Positions 1-12,700 of a stretch of DNA of 64,000 nucleotides are shown here, piece after piece (the first letter of the stretch is position 1; each line of letters begins with the position of its first letter). Origin of the DNA: Rhea pennata (taxonomy: Eukaryota; Chordata; Aves; Rheiformes; Rheidae); assembly GCF_028389875.1 (NCBI RefSeq), contig NC_084664.1, positions 114,893,466 to 114,957,465 of the forward strand, in the 5' to 3' direction. Position numbers and translations under genes: made by a program. The notes beneath the pieces are model-generated. The model did not search any database. It worked only from the letters and a program-made list of their open reading frames with translations, and was not told the DNA's origin.

Positions 1-427
1 GGTCACAATTCCTAAAAACATTAAACCACACATTTACTGAGGAAGGGGGATGAGGGGAGGAAGAGAAAGCTGGCGCTGAACCGTGGGTGCAGAGTCGCCT
101 CTCAGAAGAGGCCTGAGGCGCTCGGCGTCGGGGTTTTTACCCCGGGGGTCGCACCTGCGCAGGGACCCCTTGCCTCACGCCGCGGAGGAGGGCGCCGCCG
201 CCGGCCTCGCACGGCTGGGACCCGCACACCCCGCTCCCGGCCCGGCGCCCTGCGGCAGGGGGTGTGCTCCCGCCTCGCCGCGCCGCGCCGCTCCGCCTCG
301 CCGCAGCCCGCCCGCAGCGAGGCGCGGGCAGAGCGCAAGCAGCGCCGGCCGCCTCCTGCCCCGAGCCCGCCCGCCCACCGCCGCTATAGGGCCGCCCGGG
401 GGCGGCGAGGGCAGAGCGGCGCTCAGC
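1..427 (+). promoter_or_regulatory. LAMA3: 5' flank, promoter region and 5' UTR of LAMA3 (CpG island)
   Basis: GC content and CpG density rise sharply from about position 80 and stay high to about 960, across exon 1 and the start of intron 1, as expected for a CpG-island promoter. GC-box-like stretches (for example near 361-375 and 396-412) fit Sp1-type binding. A weak TATA-like CTATAGG lies at 384-390, only about 40 bp before the start codon, so it may instead be transcribed. The transcription start cannot be fixed from sequence. The reading frame of the main start codon is open back to an ATG at 83. Confidence 0.7.
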
Positions 428-730
428 ATGGCCGCGGCGCGGCCGCGGCGGAGCCGCTCGGCGCTCGCTGCCTCGGTGCCCGGCTCCCGGCTCTTCTGGG
501 CGCTCCTCCCGCCTTTCTTCACCCTCTGCCCCGCGCAGCTGGAGCCGCCCGGCTCCCGCGGGGCCGGGCTCAGCCTCCACCCGCCGTATTTCAACCTGGC
601 CGAGACAGCCCGCATCTGGGCGACGGCCACCTGCGGCGAGGAGGCGAGCGGCGGCGGGGGGCCGCGCCCGGAGCTGTACTGCAAGCTGGTGGGGGGACCG
701 GCGGCTGCCCCGGTGGGGCGCGCCATCCAG
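428..730 (+). CDS. LAMA3: LAMA3 exon 1: start codon, signal peptide, start of LN domain
   Basis: Encodes residues 1-101. The basic n-region (residues 5-21) is followed by a hydrophobic stretch [13 protein letters not shown] and a likely cleavage near CPA-Q (36/37). The LN domain starts at [20 protein letters not shown], followed by conserved TCGE and [10 protein letters not shown] glycine-rich insert (GGGG) sits between TCGE and ELYC. The donor is CAG|GTAACC at 731, leaving phase 0. The exon lies inside the CpG island, and its GC content is far above that of later exons. Confidence 0.95.
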
Positions 731-3700
731 GTAACCGGGGCGCCGCGGGCTTCGGCGGGCGCTGCGCCGCCGCCGCGCGCCGCTGCCTGTCAGAGGCGGG
801 CGGCCGTTGGGGCGCGCGCGGCGGCCGTTAGGGCTCGCGCGGGGGCCGTTGGGGCGGGTCCCCCCTGCCGGAGGCGAGGGAAGGGGGTGGCGGGCAAGCT
901 GCCCTCGCCCCTGCCCCGCTTACCCGGCTTTGCGCGGCCTTTCGGCCCCCAAAAGGGCAGCGTGTTCTGGGGATGCCCGTTCCTCTCGTTCCCTCCCCAT
1001 ACCCCCTCAGCGCCTGAACCTGTTAGAGACTGCCAGATGTTTGGTGGCTTCAGCGCTGGGCTCTTGATCCTGCAGGGATCTCTTCTGTATGCCTTTATTG
1101 CCTTCTGGGGATGAAGCAGTGAGCAAAAGGGTGGGTGGGTATGGAGGCACTGCACTTCCGACCACTTCATGGAAGAAAGGGTGCCTTTCGGGCCGTTGGC
1201 GGGGGGAAGATGTCCGATTTCAGACAGCTGGCTTAGTGGCATTTTACAACTACTAAATAGTGAGGCTTATAATCAATGCCTTATGCTGCTTGTGGGATGA
1301 AGCCAGGTATCCCTTTGGGACTCTGGAAAGGGAGTATGAGAATGCAGGACAGTGTGGAGGATGACAGTCTCTCCTAGCAGAGGATAAGCTTATTACATGC
1401 ATTTTTTTTGCCAGTATCCCCAAAAGACAAGCATAAAAGACAAAGAAAGGGTTAATGGAAATACATTTCTTCTTTTGTAGAAACTTGTGTGAACCTGTCT
1501 ATTTAGAGGGTAAGGAAGGAACAACAAATGCATCAAACTATGTGATGTAGTGAAATAGATCTTCAGTATAATTTCCATCAGTACTTTTTTTTTAAAGGGA
1601 GAACTTTACTGGTGCCTTAAGATCTTCCAAAGTTATTTTATTTGTATTCTCACTTGGTGGGATCAGAGGACAGCCAGGATGCAACTGCAATATGAAAGGG
1701 ATTTTGAAAGCTTTAAGGTCCAGTTTATGACTGCAGGCAATACAGCAAGAATGCAAGTAACTTTTTTTTTGGATCTTAGAAGAAGGCTTAGTGTTTATAA
1801 GTCTTAAGAGGTGTTTATGTGTTTTAATACTCAAATAACCCTTGAGATCTGGTTTCAGGAGAGGTTCCAGTGGATATGAATTCTTCTTCTTGTTTTTTAG
1901 GGGGGGGGGCAGATGCTCAGGAGTGTGCATTAAAGTTTAACTGCATACCTGTCCTGCCCTGCCAGTGAGTACAGAACTTCTCGGTATTAATTTGTGAACA
2001 AATCTTAGTCTCTTTGTCATGTGCCAGGAAGGAGCTTGCACTGCCATGGAGCCCTCCATCACAGTTGATTAGGCAGTCACATCCAGCGCTGTGTTTTGTC
2101 ATGAACTTCTGTCTGTAATGCCTTCCTGCCTCACCGTGAAGTCTTCCCAGTTTACCTCTCTCCATCATAAGAAGCTCCAAGTGGTTTGGAAATGCTTTTA
2201 GGATGAGTAATGTGCAGTTTTACTAACAGGAAAACTGTGTCACAGGTGTTAAATGTTAAACTAAGGTTACAAAGAAAATCTGTGATGATCAGGAAACTGA
2301 TCCTATCTTTCTGAAACATCTCTGCAGTTTAGGTAACCATTCCTCCATACTGAACACAATGCCCATGTTTAAAACTGCCTGAAACAACCATGCCACAAGG
2401 CGAAGAGAAAGCCCAGTCAACTCTGCCACATTCCCAGCAACACGCTGTAGCCCAGTGATATAGTGAAATCTCATACTAATATGCCATAAGTTACTAGAAA
2501 TCACAGTATAACAGAAGTCAGCAAGATAGATAGCAAATAAAGATGTCAAGTAAGAGGAACAAAGTCTGTTGTGTGATGCATTGCCACTCATTTTTTTAAT
2601 TGTTCCATTTATGTACTAATACCCAGTTGAAATGAATTCATGAGGTTTGCAGTATGTAGAAGAGGTTAGAAAGGAGGGGCTCTTGTTAAATATTTACCTT
2701 ACAGGTCTTAGGTTAGAGGGCAATTATGGTTTGTGCGTGATTCAAATTACCAGCAGGATTATTGATAGCTCAGCCATGGCACAAGAGAGCATGTTGTGCG
2801 CCTTTCAGCATTTGTGTAAACATGGATACAGCAGCGTCTCTCTCCAGTTTTAATAAAGCCCTGTTGAGATACATAACATGAATACTTCTGCAGTTTACTA
2901 GGAGTTGTTGTGGTTCAAGAGGGGTTGGAAAATCTTCCAAAAGGCCAGGGAAATCCAGCCACAGAAAATGTGATAACAGCACAATGTACATATTATCAAG
3001 CCAGTCCGCCTCTCAAGTTCAAAGACTTTTTAATTAAGAGAATCTCTTTTTGTGTAAAAATGCACAGAAGTTTATTAAATTCTTACAGAAGCTGAGCCTA
3101 CATTCAAGGATTTAAATCAGCATGAGTATTCATGTGCTCTTTCTTAAGAGTCTGACAGAAGATCACAGGGCTTTTACATGAAGTGACAGCTATAACAGAC
3201 ACTGTAGCAAGCCAGTTCCAAGTTAAAGCAACACTGTACACTTGAGTCACTCACTTTTGAATTATATACAAGGTTGGATTATGACTGTGTACAAATGTGG
3301 AAACTGGAAAGAAGGCATGGAGATTGTTCTTGACTTCTTCTTTAGTGTTTTGAATAATTGTGAAATGAAGGGATCAGGCCGTTCTAATGCTAGTGCTATC
3401 ACAAGCACTTAAAATAAGGCAAAGAATAGACTAGTTTCCGCTGCTTCTTGGTCTCTTTGGTTCACCCTATTATTTGATGATATGTGTTTTAAAAAAGTGA
3501 GGTTGCAGGCAAACCTAGAAGAAGCATCTGGAATCCAGTAGGTGGACTGAACAGTCCCTTCACATACAGCTCAATCACGTGTTACAATCTGAGGCTTATC
3601 CAGTACTGAACGTACATATAGTGCTGAATACACACTATAGAAAGCAGTATGTTTCCTTAATTAGCATGTTGGCAAGCAGGATGATCACTTAATAAGAAAA

Positions 3701-6700
3701 GTATTGAGTGAACAGATGCACTGGAGTGCAAAACATTTCAGCAGCTCTGGTGGATAAATGGCATGTCTCATTTTGTCTGCAGATCTATCCACAATGGTGT
3801 GTGGGTGTGCATTAAAGTTTAACTGCATACCTGTCCTGCCCTGCCAGTGAGTGCAGAACTTCTAGGTATTAATTTGTGAACAAATCCCTCATTGTTGTAG
3901 TTTTCTATAATTTACAAGTAAGACTTTTTTCTTCCTTGAGTGTCAGTGGTCCACATTGGTGTGTTTCAGCAAATTGCTTTGTGCAGTTACAGTGTTGCCT
4001 TTTACTCAAGAGAATCAAGGGAAAGGAGGTAACAAGGTCATCAGCAAATGCACACCTGCCTGGCTGATGAACAGCAGCCAAAATCAAACAGTACCTCGAG
4101 GCCCAGGTTCCAGGGATTGAGCTGTCTATAGCAGACAGGCTGAGTGGGGCATGCCTGCAGATATGGCCAGTGGGAAGCAGGGGAGGCTGCTATGTCCAAC
4201 GATTTCTTTCTTTCTTTTTCTTTCCTTTTTTTTTTTTTTTTTTTTTTTTTGTTTTTTCTTTTTGTTTTGCTGTCTTATTGGCAAGTTGTCTGGAAAGTAC
4301 TTTAAATAACTGAAAGTCCAGCTGTTGCAATGAAATTCTTTGAATTGTGCGTCAAAAGAAAGAGAAGAAGGTGGTATCTTGAATTCAGATCAAGTGCTGC
4401 AGTATAGAGAAATAACATAGGGGTATGTAAATGTAACACTCGCATTTAATACTCCTCATTGTTTTCTGTTCAGTTAGCCTTTCTTTGAAGTTGTTTCCAG
4501 ACTAGAGTTAAAATTGCTTTAGCAGCAACTATTTTCTCTGTATTTCCAGCCTGACTACAGTGAACATCTAAAGACTGCGTTTCATGCATGTTATAAAACT
4601 ATTTAAGGAAGCTAAAACTGTTTTAACTAGATGTGAAAACTCCAAATGGCATTTGTCAGGAAAATCTTCCTAACTGTAAAGATGCTCTGATGTGGTGGCA
4701 GCTGCAGTCATTAGTGCATAGATTAATTTCTTGGTGTATTGATTTCTGCAGATTGTCACACATTCTTCTTTGTCATTACAGAAATTGGCAATGCTGCCTA
4801 TAACTAGCACAGGCTGATGTGGTGTCTACTCCTGCAAACTATGTCAGAATACAGTAGTGTCCTGGCATACTGTAGTTGTTTGAATGGAAGTCAGCCAGAT
4901 CATCTTCTCTAACAAAGCTGGAGGAGAATCATATTATAACATGATCTGCAGACATAGCTAACCAACATGAGGATTTAGTAAGTCTTTAAACAACTCTAAA
5001 TTTTCAAGAGCTAACCCTTAGCTCGGTTGACAAGTGCAGTGCTGAATCATGCTAGTTATCTCCTCTGTAAGCAACAGCATATTCTAGGCTTCCCACAAGA
5101 GCAGACTGGGACAAGACCAATGCAGATACTCCTGATGCAGAAAATGCAGAAATATTCGGTGAACATCTATGCTTTGTATGTGGAAAGACACAAGATGACG
5201 TATTTGTGTCATGAGAGGATGATGAAGTAGTTTGCAATCCATTAGTAACTAAAGATGTTAAACAAATTTTATGAGAGATAAACATAATCAGCAAGATTTT
5301 AAGGCTTGCACCCAGTAAGAATGAAATAGTGCTAATGCTATTCCTGTATTGAAAGTTGGCAAGTATGATTTCCCTAGTTCATTTAGACTAGTTAGCCTGA
5401 CGTCAATCACAAGCAAGATAATGGCGGTTGTGTGGGATTCCATTAATACTTAAATGGTAGGAGTAAACTTAAGGCCAGACAACATGGATTGTAGAAACAA
5501 CAGATTTGTCAAATCTTTTTTCTTCTCATTTTTTAATGAAAGCAGCTCTGCAGAAAAGGACCTGGGGTTCTGGTGGACAAGCTGACCATGAGCCAGCAAT
5601 GGGCCCTTGGCCACCATTGGCCAAGAAGGCCAATGGTATCCTGGGCTGCATTAGGAAGAGCATTGCCAGCAGGTTGAGGGAGGTGATCCTCACCCTCTAC
5701 TCAGCACTGGTAAGGCCACATCTGAAGTGCTGTGTCCAGTGCTGAGCTCCCCAGTACAAGAGAGACACAGAGCTGTTGGAGCCAGTCCAGTGAAGGGCTA
5801 CTAAGATGATTAAGGGACTGGAGCATCTCTCGTATGAGGAAAGGCTGAGAGAGCTGGGACTATTCAGCCTGGAGAAGAGAAGGCTTGGGGAGGGGGGAGG
5901 GAATCTTATCAATATGTATAGATATCTGAAAGGAGGATGTAAAAAAGACAGAGCCAGACTCTTTCCAGTGGTGCCCAGTGACAGGATAAGAGGCAATGGG
6001 CACAAACAGAAACACAGAAAGTTTCATCTGAATTTAAGAAACAACTTTTTTCCTTTTTTCCCTTTTCTTCTTTTCTTTTCTTTTTCTTTTTCTTTTTTTC
6101 TTTTTTTTTCCACTGTGAGGGTGACAGAACACTGGAACAGGTTGTCCAGAGAGACTGTGGAGTTTCCACCCTTGGAAAGCCACCTGGACAGGGTCCCAGG
6201 CAATGTGCAGTGTGCTCTAGGTGATCCTCTGGAGCTGAGGGTTGGACTGGACAATGTTCAAAGGTCTCTTCCAACCTCAGCCCTTCTGTGATTCTGTGAA
6301 AATAGGTTTAAGTGACAAATGGAATGGTGGAAATATGACTTCCTTGGACATTTAAAAGAAATTTAATGATGTATTTCATCCTTATTTAAAAAAAAAAATG
6401 AATCCAGTACATTATATACACCTCACAGACTGAGTGGATTAAGTAGCTGTCTGGCAGATATTCAAAGTATCCCCCTTTGAGGCGGTACTACCATTTAATG
6501 AAGATACCATTTTTCTAATGAGCATCTATACCTGACACTGTTTAATGCTTCCATCAATTATCCATTTCTGAGAAGACTCTGTACCCAGTGACTGAAGTAG
6601 GGCGTGAGTGAGATAGTAAAAAAATCCCTTAGTAACTAATTTCAACACTTTAGCACTAATCTTAGTGGACTGTCAAATGCAGTTTCTTGAAGATAAAAAT

Positions 6701-9700
6701 ACTATCTGTGGGGCAAGCCAAGATATCACATTAAAAGACAATTAAGTTTTCTGAACATTATTCATTATACAGTACAAAGAGCTTTAGATACTATCAGAGA
6801 GAGATTATCAGGGCATCTCTAAAGTATGACTTTAATTGTGGACTGAAAATTGGGTGGTAACTTGTGCAAGTGAATATACAATAGTATTCTTTAATTGTTC
6901 TAAAAGGGAGTGTTCCACATTATCCATTATATTTTCCATGAGCTTGTATTTTTCAAAAGTCTTTGATTCAGCACATATTATAATGGCATGAAAAAAAAAA
7001 CGAAAACAGTATTATAAAATTATAAAACCAAAATTATAAATGAGTAACAGATATAGTATTTTTAATGTTTTGTTAATATCAGTCAATGTGCATATAATAA
7101 TATTTCACAGTGGTTTAGGAGAACTGAGGAAAATTTGTGCCTCGCTCTTAATCCTGTATTAAGCATCAGGAATAAGTATAGGTAATTTCACCAAAGCATC
7201 AGTATATTTACCTTGTTTGAGCAGTGGGGTTGGACTAGATGATCTCCAGAGGTCCCTTACAACTTCAACCATTCTGTGATTCTGTAATAATAAAAAAACA
7301 AAAATAAATAAATAAAAAAGATTTATTGTAGTTTCATTAAAGAGATTTTGACATTTTTTTTGTTTTGTAACATAAAATTTAGTGCATATCCAGATGTACG
7401 TGCATATTTTAATTTTGCATCGTTTTTACATAAAACCCCAGGAAATACTATATAAACAGAAAAAAAATTAACCTCTCTTTCTCTCTTTTAGCCAAAGTTC
7501 TATTTAGAATCTCAATCAACAACAGCATCTGCAGTGCATAGGATTTCAACTAACACCATCTCTTCGACATATTGTGTTTCAGGGACAGTTTTGTGATTAT
7601 TGCAATGCTGCTGATCCCAGCAAAGCTCACCCGGCAACTAATGCAATTGATGGAACGGAGCGCTGGTGGCAAAGTCCGTCTCTTTCTATGGGCTTAACGT
7701 ACAATGAAGTCAATGTCACTTTAGACCTGGGACAGGTGAGTGCATGAGCTGCTATTTAACATTTGATCATTTTCTGTATTTATATAAAAGCTTTACAATT
7801 GCAGAGGGAATATTTGAACTGATGCCTTCCAATGCCATGCTTTTTTATGTGGCTTGTGTTTTGTTTTTACTAATTTAACTTTACTAAAGTGATTAGCTGC
7901 CTCAGAAATTTTGATGATGTGGTTTCTTGCCACAGGCATCACGCTGATTCAGTGAATGTATGCTTTCCTGATACAGGCGTTGTAAGTCCTTAACCTGAGG
8001 TTACAGAGGGGATTGGCCCATTGAAACTGGGGCTCTACCTACCATTTCATATTATCCTTTTCTGTGGGTACACAGAGATTTTGTAATCTCATACCATACA
8101 CATATTTTTAAACTAATGTTAGGACCCCTTTTGCCTCAGGGGTCTTTCTGGTTTCTGTGTTAAACAGCAAGATCTCTGAGATAAGATGGTTTCCTAAAAC
8201 GGAAAAATATTGATAGAATAGTCTAAAAGCATAGGGCAGGAAAAACACTGTAATATGAGTTGGTAATATGACTAGTAACATGGACACCCAGATTTCTCCT
8301 GCAGGCGATAGGCTAACAGTAAAGACTCTGTATCTGTAAATGTAGCTTTTAAGTCATAAGGCCAGATTCTCAGCTGCCATAATTGGGCACTGTTCCAGTG
8401 AAATTAGTTATGCCTGCAGATTCACCCCAGCTGGAAATATTTGGCTATAAATACATATTGGGCTCCAATTTATATATATTTTTGGACAGTAGTGACTGTT
8501 TACTGACACTGATTATATAGCACAAGTTTTTTTTTTTTTTTTTTTTTAAGTAAGCTTTCAAGTTAATTGACAGCAAGGAGAGAAATAATTAAGGAAAAAC
8601 ATTAGTTTTGTTGTGAGACTTGGCTGCTGCTTTGCTGGGGATCAGGTGCAAATCATTTTCTCCCTGGGTGGTGTGGTTACTTCTTCTTTTGAGGGGTTAA
8701 TGCTCCCATCCCTCACATGATGAGAACCTCATATGAGGTTTGCATTTGGAGGATATCTTCATTCTGTAGTGATTTCAAGACCTTCCAGTGTACCAGCAGT
8801 GCAGAAATGCAAGACAATTTAAGATTGAGATGGAGAATTTGAGTAGTTAAACTAAACTGTTGTGATTTTTGTATATATATTAATTGAATGATTGATGTGC
8901 TGGTTGCCTTGATTGTTTTTCTTGATTGTATCATGAAAGAAAGGAGAGCTATGTGTATGCTGATTAATCTTTGGGCCACTGCATCCACATCAGCCTAGCA
9001 CACAGTGATCAGATCTGTCTCTGAGTTAGTGTTGCTCTTCCTGGTGCAAGGTCCTGTTGATGGGTCTGCATTCCCTGATGCTTTGTGCTTCTTCAAAGTG
9101 AGTTACTCAGTCATTCTTTCCCAAGGAATTGTAAAGAAGTGTGCCTGCCTGTCTGGGCATACAGGGTAGGGGTGCTGAACAGGCAGTAGGGTGGTATAAG
9201 TAGCATGGAAAGACAATCACCTCCCAGTAAAGCATGCCTTACCTTCTGAGCTGGTTGTAACCATTGTGGTTTCTGCGTGATTTAGGATTAGGTTGCAGAC
9301 CGAAGTCTATAATTTACCTTGTAGTATAGTCCAGCATATTTCTGGTTTATATATGTAAGTTTCTTGGCTTATATATACAAGTTTCTTAATTAAAAGGCTT
9401 ATAAGTTTCAGTACTTATATATCTCTCTCTATATATATCATCAGAATCTTGTGTAGCACCCATGAAGCTGTTGCATCCAAAATTACTAACTCCACTGTGT
9501 ATTTGTATGTTTCTTTGGAGACCCGCTGACGGACACTTAAACTTCTTTGTGTTGAATAAACTTCAGAAGACTCTCCTCCTCTAGAGGAGGAGACTGAGTA
9601 GACTGAGTGCCCTCTTCCTGTTGAACTCTTTGGACACCAACTGATACAAACTGAAATTCTTCTAATTATTAAAGGTTTTCTGAGAAGGAGACCATGTTTT

Positions 9701-12700
9701 TCTCTTTACTCTGGTACACTTGGTAAGGTGACTTCAAATTCCCTTACATGGAAACAAGGGAAATGCAAGACAAGAGGTCAGGATGACTGCAGGTTTTGTG
9801 ATCAGGAAGGGATAATGTTAATTGGTGAATGGACAAGGGTTTAGTAGGATTCATGAGCTTTTTTCATTTCACAGACATTATCCCATCCGTGCATTCAGTC
9901 AGTTAAATCTTAGCTTCAGGATCTGAAGGAGAGTAAATATAATGACAGAGTAAGTCTACTCAAGCAGATAGGTAAACATTAAGACTCCAATTCACCCTGC
10001 CTTATTTCAGGGACCTAAAAATTAAGAGCTTAGTCTAAGTCTGTCGTGCAGATTTTCTCAGTAGTTAGCAGAGGGGGTAGATGTTTTCAGAGTCCAATTT
10101 GCTCAACTTGGGTAAGATGAAATGAAAGTTTTATGTGCTTAAACTTGTATGTGTACCTAAATACCATGCAGATCCATAGGCTGTAGTATGGAAAAGATGA
10201 GGAAGATACAGTTTTCCTCACTGAATAGTTGTCCCATTCTTTATTTTAACACATAACAGCTTTTTCTGCAAAAAAAAATATGCAACTTACTGACAAAGTA
10301 AAGTGCATCTGCATGCAGAGAAGCAAAGACTAAGTTGGTCATCAAATATTCACGATTAGAGGAAGCAGAATTTAGTGCATCTAAATCTTTTCGTTTGCTG
10401 CATTCCTGCCATTGTATCTTTAAGACTAAGAGTGGAGTCCTGATCGCCTTTTGTCAGTGTTCAGAAGACAGCATTTAATTAAATAATTGCACAATGATGA
10501 ACATTTGAGAGCTGATTAAATCAGAGTTAAAAGAGTTAAAACAGAACATCCACCCACATTCACTTCTGGTTCACAAGAACTAAGAATAGTAAAAATCCCT
10601 TCAGGATCTTAAAACTTTCTGCTAGAAAAATGCTCATTTTGTTGTACTTTGTAATATGAGAAAAAGCAAAAACCTTAAAGCGAAAGCCCTGCTATGCTCC
10701 CCTTTCTGACGTACTGCACTTTAGTTACATTTTCTAATCAATCACAGTCCTTCTGAATAGTAATTGTAATGTTGATCCTTGAGGCAATCTCTCTATTCTG
10801 ATAACATACATATTTATACTGTGGCTATTCCTAACTTGTTTAAAATATTCGGATCAAATACGTTTTGCTTATTCCTTTAATTGGTCCATATTTTCCCAAC
10901 ATAGTCTTCAACATATTTTATACTTGTGAATCCAGAATGGCTGCCTGAGGTTCATTGACCTTCACATGACTCTCTGGATTGCTTCGTTTTAGCAGATGTG
11001 CCCTCATCTTTGATTTACTTAATGCTCAGTAGTGATTACATTAATACTCCCCTAGGTATTTTTCTGAACTCTGTGTTCAGAAGCAGAAGATGAAGGTTCA
11101 GGATAGCATGATAGTGCATGAAAATGAATGAACATTAAATGTCTAATTGTTACACTTTTAAAAATGTAGTCCACAGTTTTCATTGTTGCTTTTAGCACTG
11201 ACAATGCCTTTAGTGTCATTTCTTTGCTGTGCTTTTGTGGAAGTAGTATACCCAAATACTCAGACTCAGTGAGCTCTTGTGCGCTAATGGATAAGTGTTT
11301 TTATGTAGTGGTGGCACGGTGATATTTTTAATTAAATACTATCATAAATTGAAGGCACACGGTGGAATATGATGTCCAAAATAGTCCTGTCTACCTTTTT
11401 GCTCTCTAAGAGAAATAAATAAATAAATATACTCACAAGTGGTTTTTCATTTCCATATTGATGGGAGAAAGGATCTGAAACTGTTTTCTATAGCAATCAA
11501 CTTGATATGAAAATGTTGAGAAAAGCCACTGAAACCTGATTTCTAGTTTATTTGTTGGTACCGGTGTCAAGAAATTCTTGGAAAATTGACTATGCTGTGA
11601 AAATCTTTCATGCTTAGTGCATGTGATCAGATATTGCTTTCATTACCTACAACTTGCAATAGTGCTGTTTTCCATGTTGCTGTTGTTTCCATTTATTTTA
11701 GATTTTTTTTGTTGCTTCAGAAATTAACTTTTTCGTTGTGCGTGTACATGTGATATACTTGGCTCATGTCCTCAAGTTTTCAGAACACATGGGATGTGTA
11801 AGGAAAATGACTTGTGATAGACCTTATCTTCCGTGGAATGAGCTGTGCTCCCTTCATTTACTTCTCATTTTGATTGTGCTGCTAACGGTATTACAAAGGA
11901 ATATCTACCACTTCAAGATTCTAATTCAAGCAAAAGATTTGCACAAAGCACATTAGACTTCTCCTGAGTGTCTTCAAGACAGAGCAAGAAGATCATTGCT
12001 TTGTGACCTGCTAGCTGTAGCTACTCTACAGTGAGAATACAGTATGTGACAAAAGTAATGCTCTCAACAGCTAAAATCCTCAGCCAGCATTTGAGATGGG
12101 GTCCTTGCTTGCCTACTGATTAGGAAAACATTTTAAGATTTTACTTTTCCATTCTCAAACTTGGACCTTCTGTGGTTAATACCATTGATCAGGAGAAACA
12201 CGAAGAACAGTTGTGAAATCTCTCCAGATAATTGTGTTACAAAATAATGATCATATTTATTGTGCTTTTTTTCAATATGCTACTTTTCCTTGTAGAATCT
12301 GAGTATTTTGTGAGTATGAATGCATGAACTTTGAAAGAGGTAGGAGCATTTTTATTCTTATTTTATTAAAACAAAAGCTGAAGTAGTGAAAAAAGAGTGT
12401 TTTTTTCCCCAACGTCAATAATTCTGGTCTGCAGTGTGGTTATATGCAGGAAATCTCATCAATTAAGATAACTGTAAAATTTGATGACAGCAAGATCACA
12501 ATAAAAAGCAAAGGCTAAAAAGCTAAATTAATTGTTAATCAGGGTTCATACCACTCTGTGCACACACACAGTGGAAAGGAAGGAAGGAAGGAAGGAAAAC
12601 TCAGCCATGAACTTAAGATCAGTGGTGTGGACTGTGGAGGCCTTGTGGCTTCCATTTAGCTGCTAATTAAAGCATGTAAATGTTTTGCAAAAAGCCCCAA

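Larger units (their letters stand above)
731..7582 (+). other. LAMA3: LAMA3 intron 1 (6.9 kb, phase 0)
   Basis: The first 230 bp continue the CpG island; the rest is AT-rich. Contains a run of ten G (1900-1909), an 82-bp direct duplication, a poly(T) tract near 4203-4266, a CR1 copy at 5375-6299 and a CR1 tail at 7212-7287 followed by an A-rich simple repeat to 7319. No other coding exon is apparent. First-intron CpG sequence often holds regulatory sites, but none can be named here. Confidence 0.85.

Noticed and set aside
384..390. TATA-like CTATAGG as core promoter
   Set aside because: Only about 40 bp before the start codon in a CpG island; too weak and too close to call as the TATA box.
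102..1242. Overlapping minus-strand and alternative-frame ORFs of 78-189 codons in the exon 1 region
   Set aside because: Stop-poor GC-rich CpG-island sequence; products are low-complexity R/A/P/G and unrelated to known proteins.
5697..6291. ORFs of 76-161 codons on both strands with lysine/phenylalanine runs
   Set aside because: CR1 retrotransposon sequence and its antisense, including the simple pyrimidine tract; not host genes.
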